Shown: positions 52,169-63,770, numbered from the stretch's first letter. The stretch is DNA of 64,000 nt from Trichobilharzia regenti (GCA_944472135.2 OX235265.1:53393112-53457111); one strand, 5' to 3'. Numbers and translations: made by a program. The notes: generated from the letters alone by a model not told the origin.

Positions 52169-54124
52169 CTAGGTTGGAAAATCGTCGCAGAGTTCATTTG
52201 CTAACTTCCTTCTATCAGCTATATCCTCAAATCTGAACGGCAACACGCTCATGTCATTGTATCGTAGAATATAGATGACCAACAAACACACGACATATCT
52301 CATCAACCAAGTATAGAAACAGAGTAATTTACACCAAAGATAATAACATTCAAATAGTAACTTGAAACTAGAAATGCCTTTATTCGTGCAAGTCAATTTA
52401 ACAATAACTCTCTCCTTTACACTTGGCTTATCCACACTAAACTGACCATTGATATTCGTCCTTTCAAACGAACTGATACTACCATAGTCATTGCACAAGA
52501 TACTTGAGTTGATGGGTGTCTGTTTCATTGTGGATGACAGCACCAACGATGACTGAGTGACACAAGGTGATGAACTTAGTGGTGGATCAGAAGCTGTTCT
52601 TGTTCGGCTCTCAGATAGTTGTCCAACTGCAAGATTACCACCACTGCTGTCTTTCACTACTAGTTCGGGTTTAGCACTATCATCTGATGATAGGTGGGCT
52701 ACACGCTGATCAATTACACTGACGGTCTCACAAATATCCATAACTTCTGCAACTGCATCTGCATTTATTTCTACTTCACGTTCAAGTTGTACAGAACCTT
52801 TGTTCAACTTAGCAGTAGTAGGCATATCCCTCATCTCATCATGATCAACCAAAGACAAATCTGCACTATCATGATCATTATCAAGAATATTCACTTTACC
52901 GTCAACTTCATCATTTTCAAACTCTTTAATAACAGAAGTAGACAATTTTGGTTCCTCCTCGCAAATCATTAAAGGTTTTATAACTTCACTCTGACTAGTA
53001 ATACCTTGTAAACTTGTAGGGTCAGAACTGCACTCTGAAGCAATAACTCTATTCTGTGACACTCTATTCAACAATGGCTTACCAGTTGCAACTACAGACT
53101 TCTTCACAGCACTGTTATCGTCACACAATTCGGAGTCAGACCTGGAGTTTACATTTAGCTTATCACTGAACTTGCTCACCGGTTCACAGTTCACTTCTGT
53201 ATGCACCTCTTGCACACGTGTCAAGCACAACCGTGTTTGTCTTGCATCTTGTAACTTATCTGTTGAGGATGTACTACGAAACCTGTTACACTCACTAGGT
53301 CTATATGCATTACTAGACATCATGGAGCCTTCTCGATATCCACCTCTCTGAGGCCCTTTAGTCATCAATGATTGCATATTCCCATCAGACTGCTCTATTC
53401 TAGGGGTGAGATGTGATTGACTGGCGAACTTGCTCGTCGATTGATTGACGCTATCTTTTACCAGTTTCAGGATATCATCAAATTTTGGCTCGATACCCTC
53501 ATCCTCCATACGGGAGCTCATCTTCACCCACTTCCTTTGCAGTCGAGTAGGTAGACGTCTTGCTATTACTTCTAGTATAAAACTCGAGTTGAGGTCACTC
53601 ATGCGATTCATCGAAATCATTCCATTCTTGTAAATTAGCAAATTATCTAAAAACTCAGTGAGTGCCTGGGAGTCATCCTGTAATTGACCACCATTACCCT
53701 TAACAGCCTCGAATAATTTCCCTGCAATCATCGAGGGTCTTCCAAACCTTTGACGTAATATGCTCATAGCCTCATCGTAGCCCTCCTTTGGCTTCATAAA
53801 CGTACAGCACTGTATAGCTCTTGCAGCATCTCCAGTGCAATATCTCATCAAATACATTAACTTCAATTCATCATTTAATAGAAAACTACTCAGCATGATC
53901 TCAAACTCCTTTACAAATTGTAAATAATCGGCCGGGTTTCCATCAAAACACCGTGGTTCTAATTTAGGGAGTTTGATGTTCCTATCATTCCTGAACGGCG
54001 AAACAGTAACATCAACCATGTCATGCTTAACATCAGACACATCGTTACAATTAACAGACAAGTCAACATGACTTACTTTCCTGTTTGTATCCAAGACACT
54101 CTGTCCCTTCTTTGACCCAGGCAT
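52169..54124 (-). CDS. Gag-only ORF with hydrophobic C-terminal tail, intact
   Basis: A second intact 651-codon copy, ATG at 54124. Gag domain at residues about 50-245, polar middle, hydrophobic stretch (CYYLWCKLLCFYTWLM, RYVVCLLVIYIL) at about 589-620 and the ending LANELCDDFPT. It differs from the copy at 36760 by scattered substitutions (for example SVLDTNRKVSHVDL, LSSFLLNDE, KLFEAVKG). Two open copies of different sublineages, both with the hydrophobic tail, suggest that the full protein was kept under selection while the family moved. It lacks protease and polymerase motifs, as in all copies. Confidence 0.9.
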   Translation of the reverse strand: MPGSKKGQSVLDTNRKVSHVDLSVNCNDVSDVKHDMVDVTVSPFRNDRNIKLPKLEPRCFDGNPADYLQFVKEFEIMLSSFLLNDELKLMYLMRYCTGDAARAIQCCTFMKPKEGYDEAMSILRQRFGRPSMIAGKLFEAVKGNGGQLQDDSQALTEFLDNLLIYKNGMISMNRMSDLNSSFILEVIARRLPTRLQRKWVKMSSRMEDEGIEPKFDDILKLVKDSVNQSTSKFASQSHLTPRIEQSDGNMQSLMTKGPQRGGYREGSMMSSNAYRPSECNRFRSTSSTDKLQDARQTRLCLTRVQEVHTEVNCEPVSKFSDKLNVNSRSDSELCDDNSAVKKSVVATGKPLLNRVSQNRVIASECSSDPTSLQGITSQSEVIKPLMICEEEPKLSTSVIKEFENDEVDGKVNILDNDHDSADLSLVDHDEMRDMPTTAKLNKGSVQLEREVEINADAVAEVMDICETVSVIDQRVAHLSSDDSAKPELVVKDSSGGNLAVGQLSESRTRTASDPPLSSSPCVTQSSLVLSSTMKQTPINSSILCNDYGSISSFERTNINGQFSVDKPSVKERVIVKLTCTNKGISSFKLLFECYYLWCKLLCFYTWLMRYVVCLLVIYILRYNDMSVLPFRFEDIADRRKLANELCDDFPT

Positions 54125-54268
54125 TGTTGAACTTGACCAAATTCCAAAAATGTTCCAGATATTGCTTGTTCAAAGAGGACTTGACCTGCACCAGGAAAAA
54201 TGAACGGCGACTATCCAAACGTTCACCAACTGTTTCAATCCGCCAGATCTGTTTCCATCGTCAGAAAC

Positions 54269-54634
54269 TGTCAGTCTAATCTCATAAACCGTTAATGCCC
54301 AGCTCTCGCTACGCTCGGGCCCACGCTGTTCCTTTGAGTTTCAGAAACGCTTAGTTGTAACGGACGCAAAAACCAAAACACCGATCTGCCGTTTGATATT
54401 TCTGTATTGTTACACCAACATATAAAAGGAATAAACGAACTAAGCAAACTAAGGTCTGAAAACAAATATTACAATAATAAATCTCTGTATTACTTCTGAC
54501 GATGTTTCACACTTCTTTCTGAACGGCGACCGATGAGACGATGACTGCCGTATTGATGCCTCCGCGAAAATTGGGGAAGTTGATTTTGAGCAAACAACCA
54601 AGAATTGATCGTTCAATCTTCAACTCCATTGACA
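54269..54634 (-). repeat. 5' LTR of the left-arm element
   Basis: 366 bp. Its inner neighbour across 54635-54712 is not host sequence but a 3' internal end of the same family in the same orientation. Confidence 0.93.
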
Positions 54635-55472
54635 CTCATCGGCAAAAAAACCGATCCCTCCCTTTTTTCATTCACGACCAATACACGTTGACTTGGATGC
54701 CATTGCGAGAAGGCACCATGATGTCTAGTGATGCATATAGACCTAGTGAGTGTAACAGGTTTCGTAGTACATCCTCAACTGATAAGTTACAAGATGCAAG
54801 ACAAGCACGGTTGTGTTTTACACGTTTGCAAGAGGTGCATTCAGAGGTGAACTGTGAAGCAGTGAGAAAGTTGACTGATAAGCTAAATGTAAACTCCAGG
54901 TCTGACTCCGAATTGTGTGACGATAACGGTGTTGTGAAGAAGTCTGTAGTTGCAAATGGTAAGCCATTGTTGAACAGAGTGTCACAGAATAGAGTTATTG
55001 CTTCAGAGTGCAGTCCTGACCCTACAAGTTTACAAGGTATTACTAGTCTGAGTGAAGTTATAAAACCTTTAATGATTTGCGAGGAGGAACCAAAATTGTC
55101 TACTTCTGTTATTAAAGAGTTTGAAAATGATGAAGTTGACGGTAAAGTGAATATTCTTGATAATGATCATGATAGTGCAGATTTGTCTTTGGTTGATCAT
55201 GATGAGATGAGGGATATGCCTACTACTGCTAAGTAGAACAAAGGTTCTGTACGACTACAAGGTGAAGTAGAATTAAATGCAGATGCAATTGCAGAAGGCA
55301 TGCATACTTGTCAAACCGTCAGTGGGAGTGATCAGCGTCTAACCCACCTATCATCAGATGCTAGTGCTAAACCAGAGCTGATAGAAAAAGACAACAGTAT
55401 TATTCTTGCAGTTAGTCAACGTGTATTGGTCGTGAATGAAAAAAGGGAGGGATCGGTTTTTTTGCCGATGAG
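54635..55472 (+). mobile_element. Centre of the palindrome: gag fragment between inverted 3' ends
   Basis: Read left to right: 78 bp of 3' internal end in minus orientation (54635-54712), a gag fragment in plus orientation (about 54713-55420), and about 50 bp of 3' internal end in plus orientation up to the LTR at 55473. The two flanking LTRs are therefore in inverted orientation around a single-copy gag fragment. Confidence 0.85.
54713..55420 (+). pseudogene. Gag-only ORF fragment (middle part)
   Basis: Corresponds to about residues 265-520 of the full ORF: TMMSSDAYRPSECNRFRSTS, KPLLNRVSQNRVIASECSPD and MRDMPTTAK, with a TAG after TAK (near 55233) and further decay. It has neither the capsid domain nor the hydrophobic tail. 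It shares the variants SECSPD and SLSE with the right-arm copy, not with the left-arm copy. Confidence 0.8.
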
Positions 55473-55838
55473 TGTCAATGGAGTTGAAGATTGAACGATC
55501 AATTCTTGGTTGTTTGCTCAAAATCAACTTCCCCAATTTTCGCGGAGGCATCAATACGGCAGTCATCGTCTCATCGGTCGCCGTTCAGAAAGAAGTGTGA
55601 AACATCGTCAGAAGTAATACAGAGATTTATTATTGTAATATTTGTTTTCAGACCTTAGTTTGCTTAGTTCGTTTATTCCTTTTATATGTTGGTGTAACAA
55701 TACAGAAATATCAAACGGCAGATCGGTGTTTTGGTTTTTGCGTCCGTTACAACTAAGCGTTTCTGAAACTCAAAGGAACAGCGTGGGCCCGAGCGTAGCG
55801 AGAGCTGGGCATTAACGGTTTATGAGACTAGACTGACA
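55473..55838 (+). repeat. 5' LTR of the right-arm element
   Basis: 366 bp, TGTCAATGGAGTTG to TAGACTGACA; mirror image of 54269-54634. Confidence 0.93.
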
Positions 55839-55982
55839 GTTTCTGACGATGGAAACAGATCTGGCGGATTGAAACAGTTGGTGAACGTTTGGATAGTCGC
55901 CGTTCATTTTTCCTGGTGCCGGTCAAGTCCTCTTTGAACAAGCAATATCTGGAACATTTTTGGAATTTGGTCAAGTTCAACA

Positions 55983-57937
55983 ATGCCTGGGTCAAAGAAG
56001 GGACAGAGTGTCTTGGATACAAACAGGAAAGTAAGTCATGTTGACTTGTCTGTTAATTGTAACGATGTGTCTGATGTTAAGCATGACATGGTTGATGTTA
56101 CTGTTTCGCCGTTCAGGAATGATAGGAACATCAAACTCCCTAAATTAGAACCACGGTGTTTTGATGGAAACCCGGCCGATTATTTACAATTTGTAAAGGA
56201 GTTTGAGATCATGCTGAGTAGTTTTCTATTAAATGATGAATTGAAGTTAATGTATTTGATGAGATATTGCACTGGAGATGCTGCAAGAGCTATACAGTGC
56301 TGTAAGTTTATGAAGCCAAAGGAGGGCTACGATGAGGCTATGAGCATATTACGTCAAAGGTTTGGAAGACCCTCGATGATTGCAGGGAAATTATTCGAGG
56401 CTGTTAAGGGTAATGGTGGTCAATTACAGGATGACTCCCAGGCACTCACTGAGTTTTTAGATAATTTGCTAATTTACAAGAATGGAATGATTTCGATGAA
56501 TCGCATGAGTGACCTCAACTCGAGTTTTATACTAGAAGTAATAGCAAGACGTCTACCTACTCGACTGCAAAGGAAGTGGGTGAAGATGAGCTCCCGTATG
56601 GAGGATGAGGGTATCGAGCCAAAGTTTGATGATATCCTGAAACTGGTAAAAGATAGCGTCAATCAATCGATGAGCAAGTTCGCCAGTCTATCACATCTCA
56701 CCCCTAGAATAGAGCAGTCTGAGGGAATATGCAATCATTGATGACTAAAGGGCCTCAGAGAGGTGGATATCGAGAAGGCTCCATGATGTCTAGTAATGCA
56801 TATAGACCTAGTGAGTGTAACAGGTTTCGTAGTACATCCTCAACAGATAAGTTACAAGATGCAAGACAAACACGGTTGTGCTTGAAACGTGTGCAAGAGG
56901 TGCATACAGAAGTGAACTGTGAACCGGTGAGCAAGTTCAGTGATAAGCTAAATGTAAACTCCAGGTCTGACTCCGAATTGTGTGGCGATAACAGTGCTGT
57001 GAAGAAGTCTGTAGTTGCAACTGGTAAGCCATTGTTGAATAGAGTGTCACAGAATAGAGTTATTGCTTCAGAGTGCAGTCCTGACCCTACAAGTTTACAA
57101 GGTATTACTAGTCTGAGTGAAGTTATAAAACCTTTAATGATTTGCGAGGAGGAACCAAAATTGTCTACTTCTGTTATTAAAGAGTTTGAAAATGATGAAG
57201 TTGACGGTAAAGTGAATATTCTTGATAATGATCATGATAGTGCAGATTTGTCTTTGGTTGATCATGATGAGATGAGGGATATGCCTACTACTGCTAAGTT
57301 AAATAAAGGTTCTGTACAACTACAACGTGAAGTAGAATTGAACACAGATGCAGTTCCAAAAGGTGTGCATACTTGTGAGACAGTCAGTGTAATTGATCAG
57401 CGTGTAGCCCACCTATCATCAGATGATAGTGCTAAACCCGAACTAGTAGTGAAAGACAGCAGTGGTGGTAATCTTGCAGTTGGACAACTATCTGAGAGCC
57501 GAACAAGAACAGCTTCTGATCCACCACTAAGTTCATCACCTTGTGTCACTCAGTCATCGTTGGTGCTGTCATCCACAATGAAACAGACACCCATCAACTC
57601 AAGTATCTTGTGCAATGACTATGGTAGTATCAGTTCGTTTGAAAGGACGAATATCAATGGTCAGTTTAGTGTGGATAAGCCAAGTGTAAAGGAGAGAGTT
57701 ATTGTTAAATTGACTTGCACGAATAAAGGCATTTCTAGTTTCAAGTTACTATTTGAATGTTATTATCTTTGGTGTAAATTACTCTGTTTCTATACTTGGT
57801 TGATGAGATATGTCGTGTGTTTGTTGGTCATCTATATTCTACGATACAATGACATGAGCGTGTTGCCGTTCAGATTTGAGGATATAGCTGATAGAAGGAA
57901 GTTAGCAAATGAACTCTGCAACGATTTTCCAACCTAG
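55983..57937 (+). pseudogene. Gag-only ORF, right arm, one-base frameshift
   Basis: ATG at 55983. The first 247 codons are the gag domain and nearly identical to the left arm. A single base is missing near 56722 (GAGGGAATATG here, GATGGGAATATG in the left arm), so the frame stops at 56741, and the remainder reads open from 56729 to 57937 in the next frame. The second part ends in the same hydrophobic stretch (YYLWCKLLCFYTWLMRYVV) and tail. The block QLQREVELNTDAVPKGVHTC matches the tandem copies rather than the left arm, which shows mosaicism. Confidence 0.9.
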
Positions 57938-58888
57938 GGCGTCAACCTGAGAAGGGTTGTAGGCGTACTGCTGTAAGTCCTACAGTTCCTCAAGGGTTGA
58001 TTTTCGTGTCAGAATCCACGTTTTTGATGTAGTGATTCTACATATGTCTGTGTTAAATAATTGTGTGAGTTCCAATTGATGTAATTGTTGGTTAATCTTG
58101 TTTGTGTCCGTACATTCCACAAATTACAATCGTCAACCTGTGAAGGTTTGTAGGCCTACTGGTGTAAGTCCTGCAATTCTTCAAAGGAATTCCACCAAGG
58201 CAGTATCGGCGAGGTTGTTTGTACCGTTTGTATATACGTGTGGTGTGTCATATCATTTGGTGTTTTTTGGATTCATTGTGTTTACTTGTTGTTTTCGTGT
58301 CTTGTTGTTATTGCATAATTTTGTTAAAATTTTCGTCGTGATTATTTCTGAAGTTGTTTCGAGTCTTCTACATCCATGAAGGAATTGATTGATGTTAAGG
58401 ACAGCAGATGGGTCGTATACGCCGGGGAGGCTATTGATGAGAATGAAACGCACACGGAGATAATTGTTAGCTGCGGTCCGACACGCCGGGGAGAAAGAGT
58501 GTAAACGACTGAGGCTCGCATGCGTCACCGCTATTAGAACTGAGGCAGAATGAGTGACAAGCGATTGCAGTGGTAATTGGTAGTGAGTAGATACGAGGAT
58601 GTGCGTAGAGTATCGTGAGATGCTGCCATGGTCACTTTGCATTCTGCAAGAGTCATTCTAGCAAATGGCGATTGTGTTGCAAGATGTCAAGAGGAGGTCT
58701 CTGTCTGGAGGCGCAGGTAGTCGGCGATGTGTGAGATTGTGCTGTGAGTATGCTTGTGGTGTGTTGGCTTTTCTGTTTGTTTTCCATTTCAGCTCTGTCC
58801 GTGTGACCCAGGTTCTCGCAATGGCATCCAAGTCAACGTGTCTTGGTCGTGAAGGAAAAAAGGGATGGATCGGTTTTTTGCCGGGGAG
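57938..58888 (+). other. 3' non-coding region of right-arm element, two hairpin modules
   Basis: Modules at 57940-57997 and 58131-58186, as in the left arm. Confidence 0.7.
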
Positions 58889-59588
58889 TGTCAATGGAGT
58901 TGAAGATTGAACGATCAATTCTTGGTTGTTTGCTCAAAACCAACTTCCCCAATTTTCGTGGAGGCATCAATACGGCAGTCATCGTCTCATCGGTCGCTGT
59001 TCAGAAAGGAGTCAGCAGAAAACCGTCAGAAGTAATATTGTGATTTATTATTGTAATCATCTTGGCCATAAACATTTTTTTTCTTTTTTTTTTTAAGAAC
59101 ATCTCATAATTTCGCGTATGATTATAGCTGTTACTGTTCACCACGCATAAACATATCGTAGCTTCCACTAACTAATACTGAAATATTTTTTTTTCATTAT
59201 TTGTGTTGATCTTCTTTTTTTTACTCAATATTTTTATTTGCAATTTTTTTGTTTATTTCTGTTTCTTTGTTTGCCTTTTATAATACTCCTTTTAAATGTA
59301 CGATGAAATTAGATGCAATATTGTAGATATGTGCTGAAAATTCCACATTGTACCACAAGTACTGTTTCTGGAATAAAGCGAAATTATTATGTTATGTTAT
59401 TTGTTCACAGACTTTAGTAGAAATATTTTTTATATGTTGGTGTTACAATAAAGAATTCTCAAGCGGCCAATCGGTGTTTTGGTTTTTGCGTCCGTTATTA
59501 CTAAGCGTTTTTTAGAAACTTCAAGGAACAGCGTGAGTCCGAGTGCAGCCAGAGCTTGGCATTAACGGTTTACGAGACCTTGCTGACA
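58889..59588 (+). repeat. Mosaic 3' LTR of the right arm with an insertion
   Basis: The first about 110 bp follow the young LTR type (GGAGTTGAAG, CAATTCTTGG). From about 58995 the sequence follows the older type of the solo LTR at 46601-46959 (GGAGTCAGCAGAAAACCGTC, AATATTGTGATTTATTATTG). A 341-bp insertion (59058-59398) lies inside. It ends GACCTTGCTGACA. Confidence 0.85.
59058..59398 (+). mobile_element. T-rich insertion with a LINE/SINE-like 3' tail
   Basis: It interrupts TTATTGTAAT|TTGTTCACAG of the LTR. The end (TGCTGAAAATTCCACATTG, TACCACAAGTAC, then TTATGTTATGTTAT) resembles the 3' part of the SINE at 46313-46375 and ends in short TTATG repeats. It may be a truncated LINE whose tail the SINE shares. 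Confidence 0.65.
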
Positions 59589-61490
59589 CGTGCATTAATC
59601 AGAATTCACGTTTTACAAAACCTCTTTGTGTAGCGGCGCGCTGAAGAAGTCAAAATAGTTAGGAATGATGAGTATGTTAAACATTTTCTGAATTTACAGA
59701 AGAAAACTTGCTGAAGGTTAATATCGTTAGTTTGACAGATTGACGTTTTCACTGATTCCACAGTCCACAACCTCCATATACCTAAAATATGAATCATAGC
59801 ACGAATTTTTGAAAGATAATTTTATATATTATTATACACCGATTATATTAATACAATGTAATGTTCTCATACAATTAAAAGTATTTGTAGTCCACAGCTG
59901 GTCTTCAGATTGACGCCGTATGCATAAAAAGACCTCATAAGTTGTCCAGCATTAGAGGATAACACGCAAATTTCAAGATAAACTCTGAAACACCCATACT
60001 GTTGAGACGTCATTCTCTCCTCAATTTCATACTGAATACGTCTACGTTAAATGAGATATTGCAAATGTGAAGCGTTGAAATTGATCCACAATCTAAGTAA
60101 TGTCTAGTGAGCAGTTTTCTGAGTCCTACAGAAATTACATTCTCATATTAAGGAATCTGTAGTCATCAAATGTAAGCTGAAAATGCCTCAACTCTAAGCA
60201 ACTATGCACAGTGTTAACAACATACAGAAACACTTAAAACACTGTAAGATACGCAGACCTGTTGTGTTGATGAGGATGTAGCGGTAAATAATTCCCCAAA
60301 ATTATTGACCACAGCAATCACTCATTGGATGCTGACCACTACTGTTTAAGTCGACTTGTTTAGCTCAAGGCTTCCGGTCAAGCATCCCAGCCGTTTGGTA
60401 CCCCGTCGTGTCACGTGCACGATCACTAGCTAGCTAAGCGTTCGTCTGAAGGCTTGTTTTCGTCCCGAAATATATCACGAAGTTTGGACGATCAATTATT
60501 GGCTTTTGCTTTGTTTTCGGTACGCTAGAATAATTTAGAGGATGTGTAAGATAATTCCGCCGACCCTTTAAGAGGATAACAATGAAATATATAGCAACTT
60601 AGACATTCAATCGTGATACTGCATCTGTACTGTTTCAGGTAAATGGAAATTTCAGAAGAAATCCATCCCCACTATTGGTGATCAAAAACATTGCAGTATT
60701 AAGATTACAGTGTCAGACGATATACCGTCTACAGATTAATAATAATAGAGCTAACTAGATTTAATTCTCGTAATCAAGACAAAGAATGTGTATATTATTA
60801 CTATACACTGAATAATTGCACTTAGTGAATCAGTGAGAAGAATTAAACGAGTTAATGCCTTCTCAAATGCACTGCACTTGCAACAATCACGAGAACCACA
60901 CACGTTTTTTAGCCTAGCAGCAGCTAAGCACACAATGGCACAATATTGCTAAAGGTATCTTTTATACATTCAAATCACATAGCCCATATTATACTGTGCC
61001 AATCAGTGTAAATATATATTAAATCCACTTAGAGATAACCTTTCAACTTACATTATTCCTGTCCAAACACACATATGGTGAATGACACATCTACATCATA
61101 ACTTCTGTTTCCACAGGGAGTTCTGTTGGTATTTGTAGGTGATTCCTATGTATTGATAGCATTCTTTTGCCAAATAATACTGTTCTTCACACGAAAATAG
61201 CCACATTTAGACGTGGTCTTCATTGAATGATATTATGTCGAAAGCTGCAGCTTCTACAAGAAGTAAACTATTTGTGTAGACGACACTACTCTCCAACTAC
61301 CCCATCTTTTTCATTATACCGATGTTTTAACTCGTTCAGCATGAAGAACTAATCATTACAACCCATACGCTTAGAGTGTATCGCAGTTAGATTACATGAC
61401 GCGGACACCAACATAACTAGCCAGGAAATGAGAATTCCTATCGATTCAGAAAACATATACCAAAATTTTATTGAAAATTATTGACAAAAA
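59589..61490. other. Unassigned AT-rich interval
   Basis: No open frame with recognisable features and no repeat I can match within the window. Confidence 0.4.
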
Positions 61491-63512
61491 ATTTGCCGAG
61501 CGAAATTTAACCAACATGCCGGATAAGTCCAGGGTAATGGATAAAGGCACACACTGGGTGTCGTTATGTGTTATCGCGATGTTGTTTTCGGGTTGCTCTA
61601 CGTTGTTTTCAGGTGTTTTTTCAACTGAAATACATTATAAATACCATATTTTAACGAAAAAACTTAGAAAAATGGTGGAAAGTAGACGTTTTCAGCAGTT
61701 TGAGTGAACATGTATCTGTCATCGAATTTCGTTATTTCTTTCCATGTGGAATGTTAAAACCCTGTGTAAATTGTTGATTACGTTAAGGAAAACGAAATCA
61801 ATTAGACAACTGATGCATATTTTGCGAAATTCGGAAAGGGTGTTTTGAATCTCTGAGATATGAAAACTTGGTAACATTCAGAAGAGTCTACAGCTATAAA
61901 GGAGTGTTAGTTGATTTATTCGCAAGATAACAGTTAATAAACAAATTTCTTTAAATAGTTACTTTGGTTTGGAGTATTTTCGTGTTGCTAATTATTTGTT
62001 AACGGATGTCATACTATTGTTGATTTGCAGGTTGCAATTGTAATTTACGGAGTGGTTCACTTTATCTGGAGGCTTTAATGAAGTGCAATTGAAGAATTTG
62101 CGCGTTATCGTTAGAATCTTTGTGATATTATAAAATTATTTATCAAAATAAATATCTCTTTAATGTTTTAACGGTGTTCTTTAAAGAATTCACCACTACT
62201 TCCCTTTGCTTGTCGAAGGAATAGTCATGTAGTCGGTTTTGGAATGCGTAGTGATTTAATCTGAAGGAGTGATAATTTACGCAGCATAAGAATACTAGGA
62301 TTTTCTTCAATAGGATATACCTATAACGCGTTATTTTCGATATACGTAGCCGCCCTACATTTGTTATTATGTATATGTAGTAATCGCAAAACAAACCTAA
62401 GCTCAACGTACATTTTTTCACAAGCCCTGATGAAAGATAGTCTTTTACGCAGCCGTATTGAGTGTAACTGAAATATTTCATGGGAGGCTTGATGATGCAC
62501 TGAGGAAATAATAACGGTTTACGATTATCACGCATTTCACACAAGTATTACTACGTTGCCTATCAACTTCGTTAACTATGCAATGTCCTCGAAATGATAA
62601 TTGAGAGAGATACATGTAGTCAACATAAATGTATATATTTACAAAATAAAAACAGTTAAACAGTACATATTCACATTAAAAAGGGTGGAAAAAAATCACA
62701 GTTGTAGATTTTTTATGGGTACATGATTGTCAAATTAAAGTCCACTAATCGTTTTATCCACAATATGTGGATCAGTTTCCCTTAGATGATTGTGACACTG
62801 GACCAGTCTTTACAGCTTTCAGCACCACCTGATCCTTCAGAAGAAACTGGTTATGACCTTTCTATGCAAAGATTGAGATTGCATTCCTTTGACCACCTCC
62901 GGCCACACTGAGAAATATCCAAGGATATATACATATCAAGTGAATTAATCTTACCTCAGGTGAACAATCCCTAATCTTAGCAACAATGAATATGTGAACA
63001 AGGGAGGGAACAATAGTAGAATCGGTATGAACAGTCCATATATCCCAATATAAACTTGAAGAATCCTAAAACTTCCGATTTATCTTTCACAGTTTGTCTT
63101 CTGCAAAATGCAAATATTACTCAAATGCCTCTCCTCTCTGTCCGTTACAATCAACTGAAAAAGACTAAATCTTCAAACTTTATACTTCTTTGATTAAGTT
63201 ACCCAATAATATTCTCTTTTTTAGTGGGTCAACATGCATATCACATCTGTAGAATCTAAACATGCGTTAATTTGTGTCCTTAAGCTGAAAAAATGTAATG
63301 TTTATGCGACTTTTATTACTATCATTTCAAAGCCCGCCTCAGTAACGTGAGCTACGAATTAGGCGCATCGTTTATGCAAAGTAAAATCTACCAATCACAG
63401 TACGCATATGTGACCTTGAGGTGCTCAGCCTCTCCATAAGGTCGTGTGTGCCTTTATCCATTGCCTAAGTCCAGCCCACTCCTCGGACGCTATTGTTGAA
63501 ATTCGCCCCAAT
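61491..63512 (+). repeat. Long non-coding repeat, copy B, with inverted ends
   Basis: Co-linear with copy A (45365-47850) over 61556-63230. Its ends form an imperfect inverted repeat of about 65 bp (61493-61556 and 63444-63512) with a perfect core AATGGATAAAGGCACACAC. This suggests a DNA transposon of about 2 kb without a recognisable transposase. Confidence 0.65.
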
Positions 63513-63770
63513 GCATATCACATCTGTAAAATTTATGCATATGTTAACTTGTCCCATTAAGCTGAAAAATGTAATATCTATACGATTTTTATTATTATCG
63601 TTTCAAAGCCCGCCTCAGTGAGGTGTGCTATGTATTAACCGCAGCGTTTATGCAAAGGAAAACCTACCAATCACAAAATGCACAAATGACCTTGCAGTGC
63701 TCAGCCTCTCCCTAAGCCGTGTTACGCTATCCATTTCCGCCTCGCCACTGGAATTTGACCGAAACGGGAT
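63228..63770 (+). repeat. Imperfect tandem duplication
   Basis: Two units (63228-63510 and 63511-63770). Both contain ATGCATATCACATCTGTA, TTTCAAAGCCCGCCTCAGT, CTACCAATCACA, TGACCTTG and GCTCAGCCTCTCC, in the same order. Both end in the inverted-end sequence of copy B. Confidence 0.75.

Larger units (their letters stand above)
50855..54634 (-). mobile_element. Gag-only LTR element, left arm of the palindrome
   Basis: LTRs at 50855-51219 and 54269-54634 in minus orientation, 3049 bp of internal sequence and one intact ORF. It is the mirror image of 55473-59000 with very high identity. The flank at its left (GCAGG) does not match the sequence after its right LTR or after 59588, so no target duplication is left. 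Confidence 0.92.
55473..59588 (+). mobile_element. Gag-only LTR element, right arm of the palindrome
   Basis: LTRs at 55473-55838 and 58889-59588 (the latter mosaic and carrying an insertion), 3050 bp of internal sequence, plus orientation. The gag frame has a one-base deletion. Confidence 0.9.
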
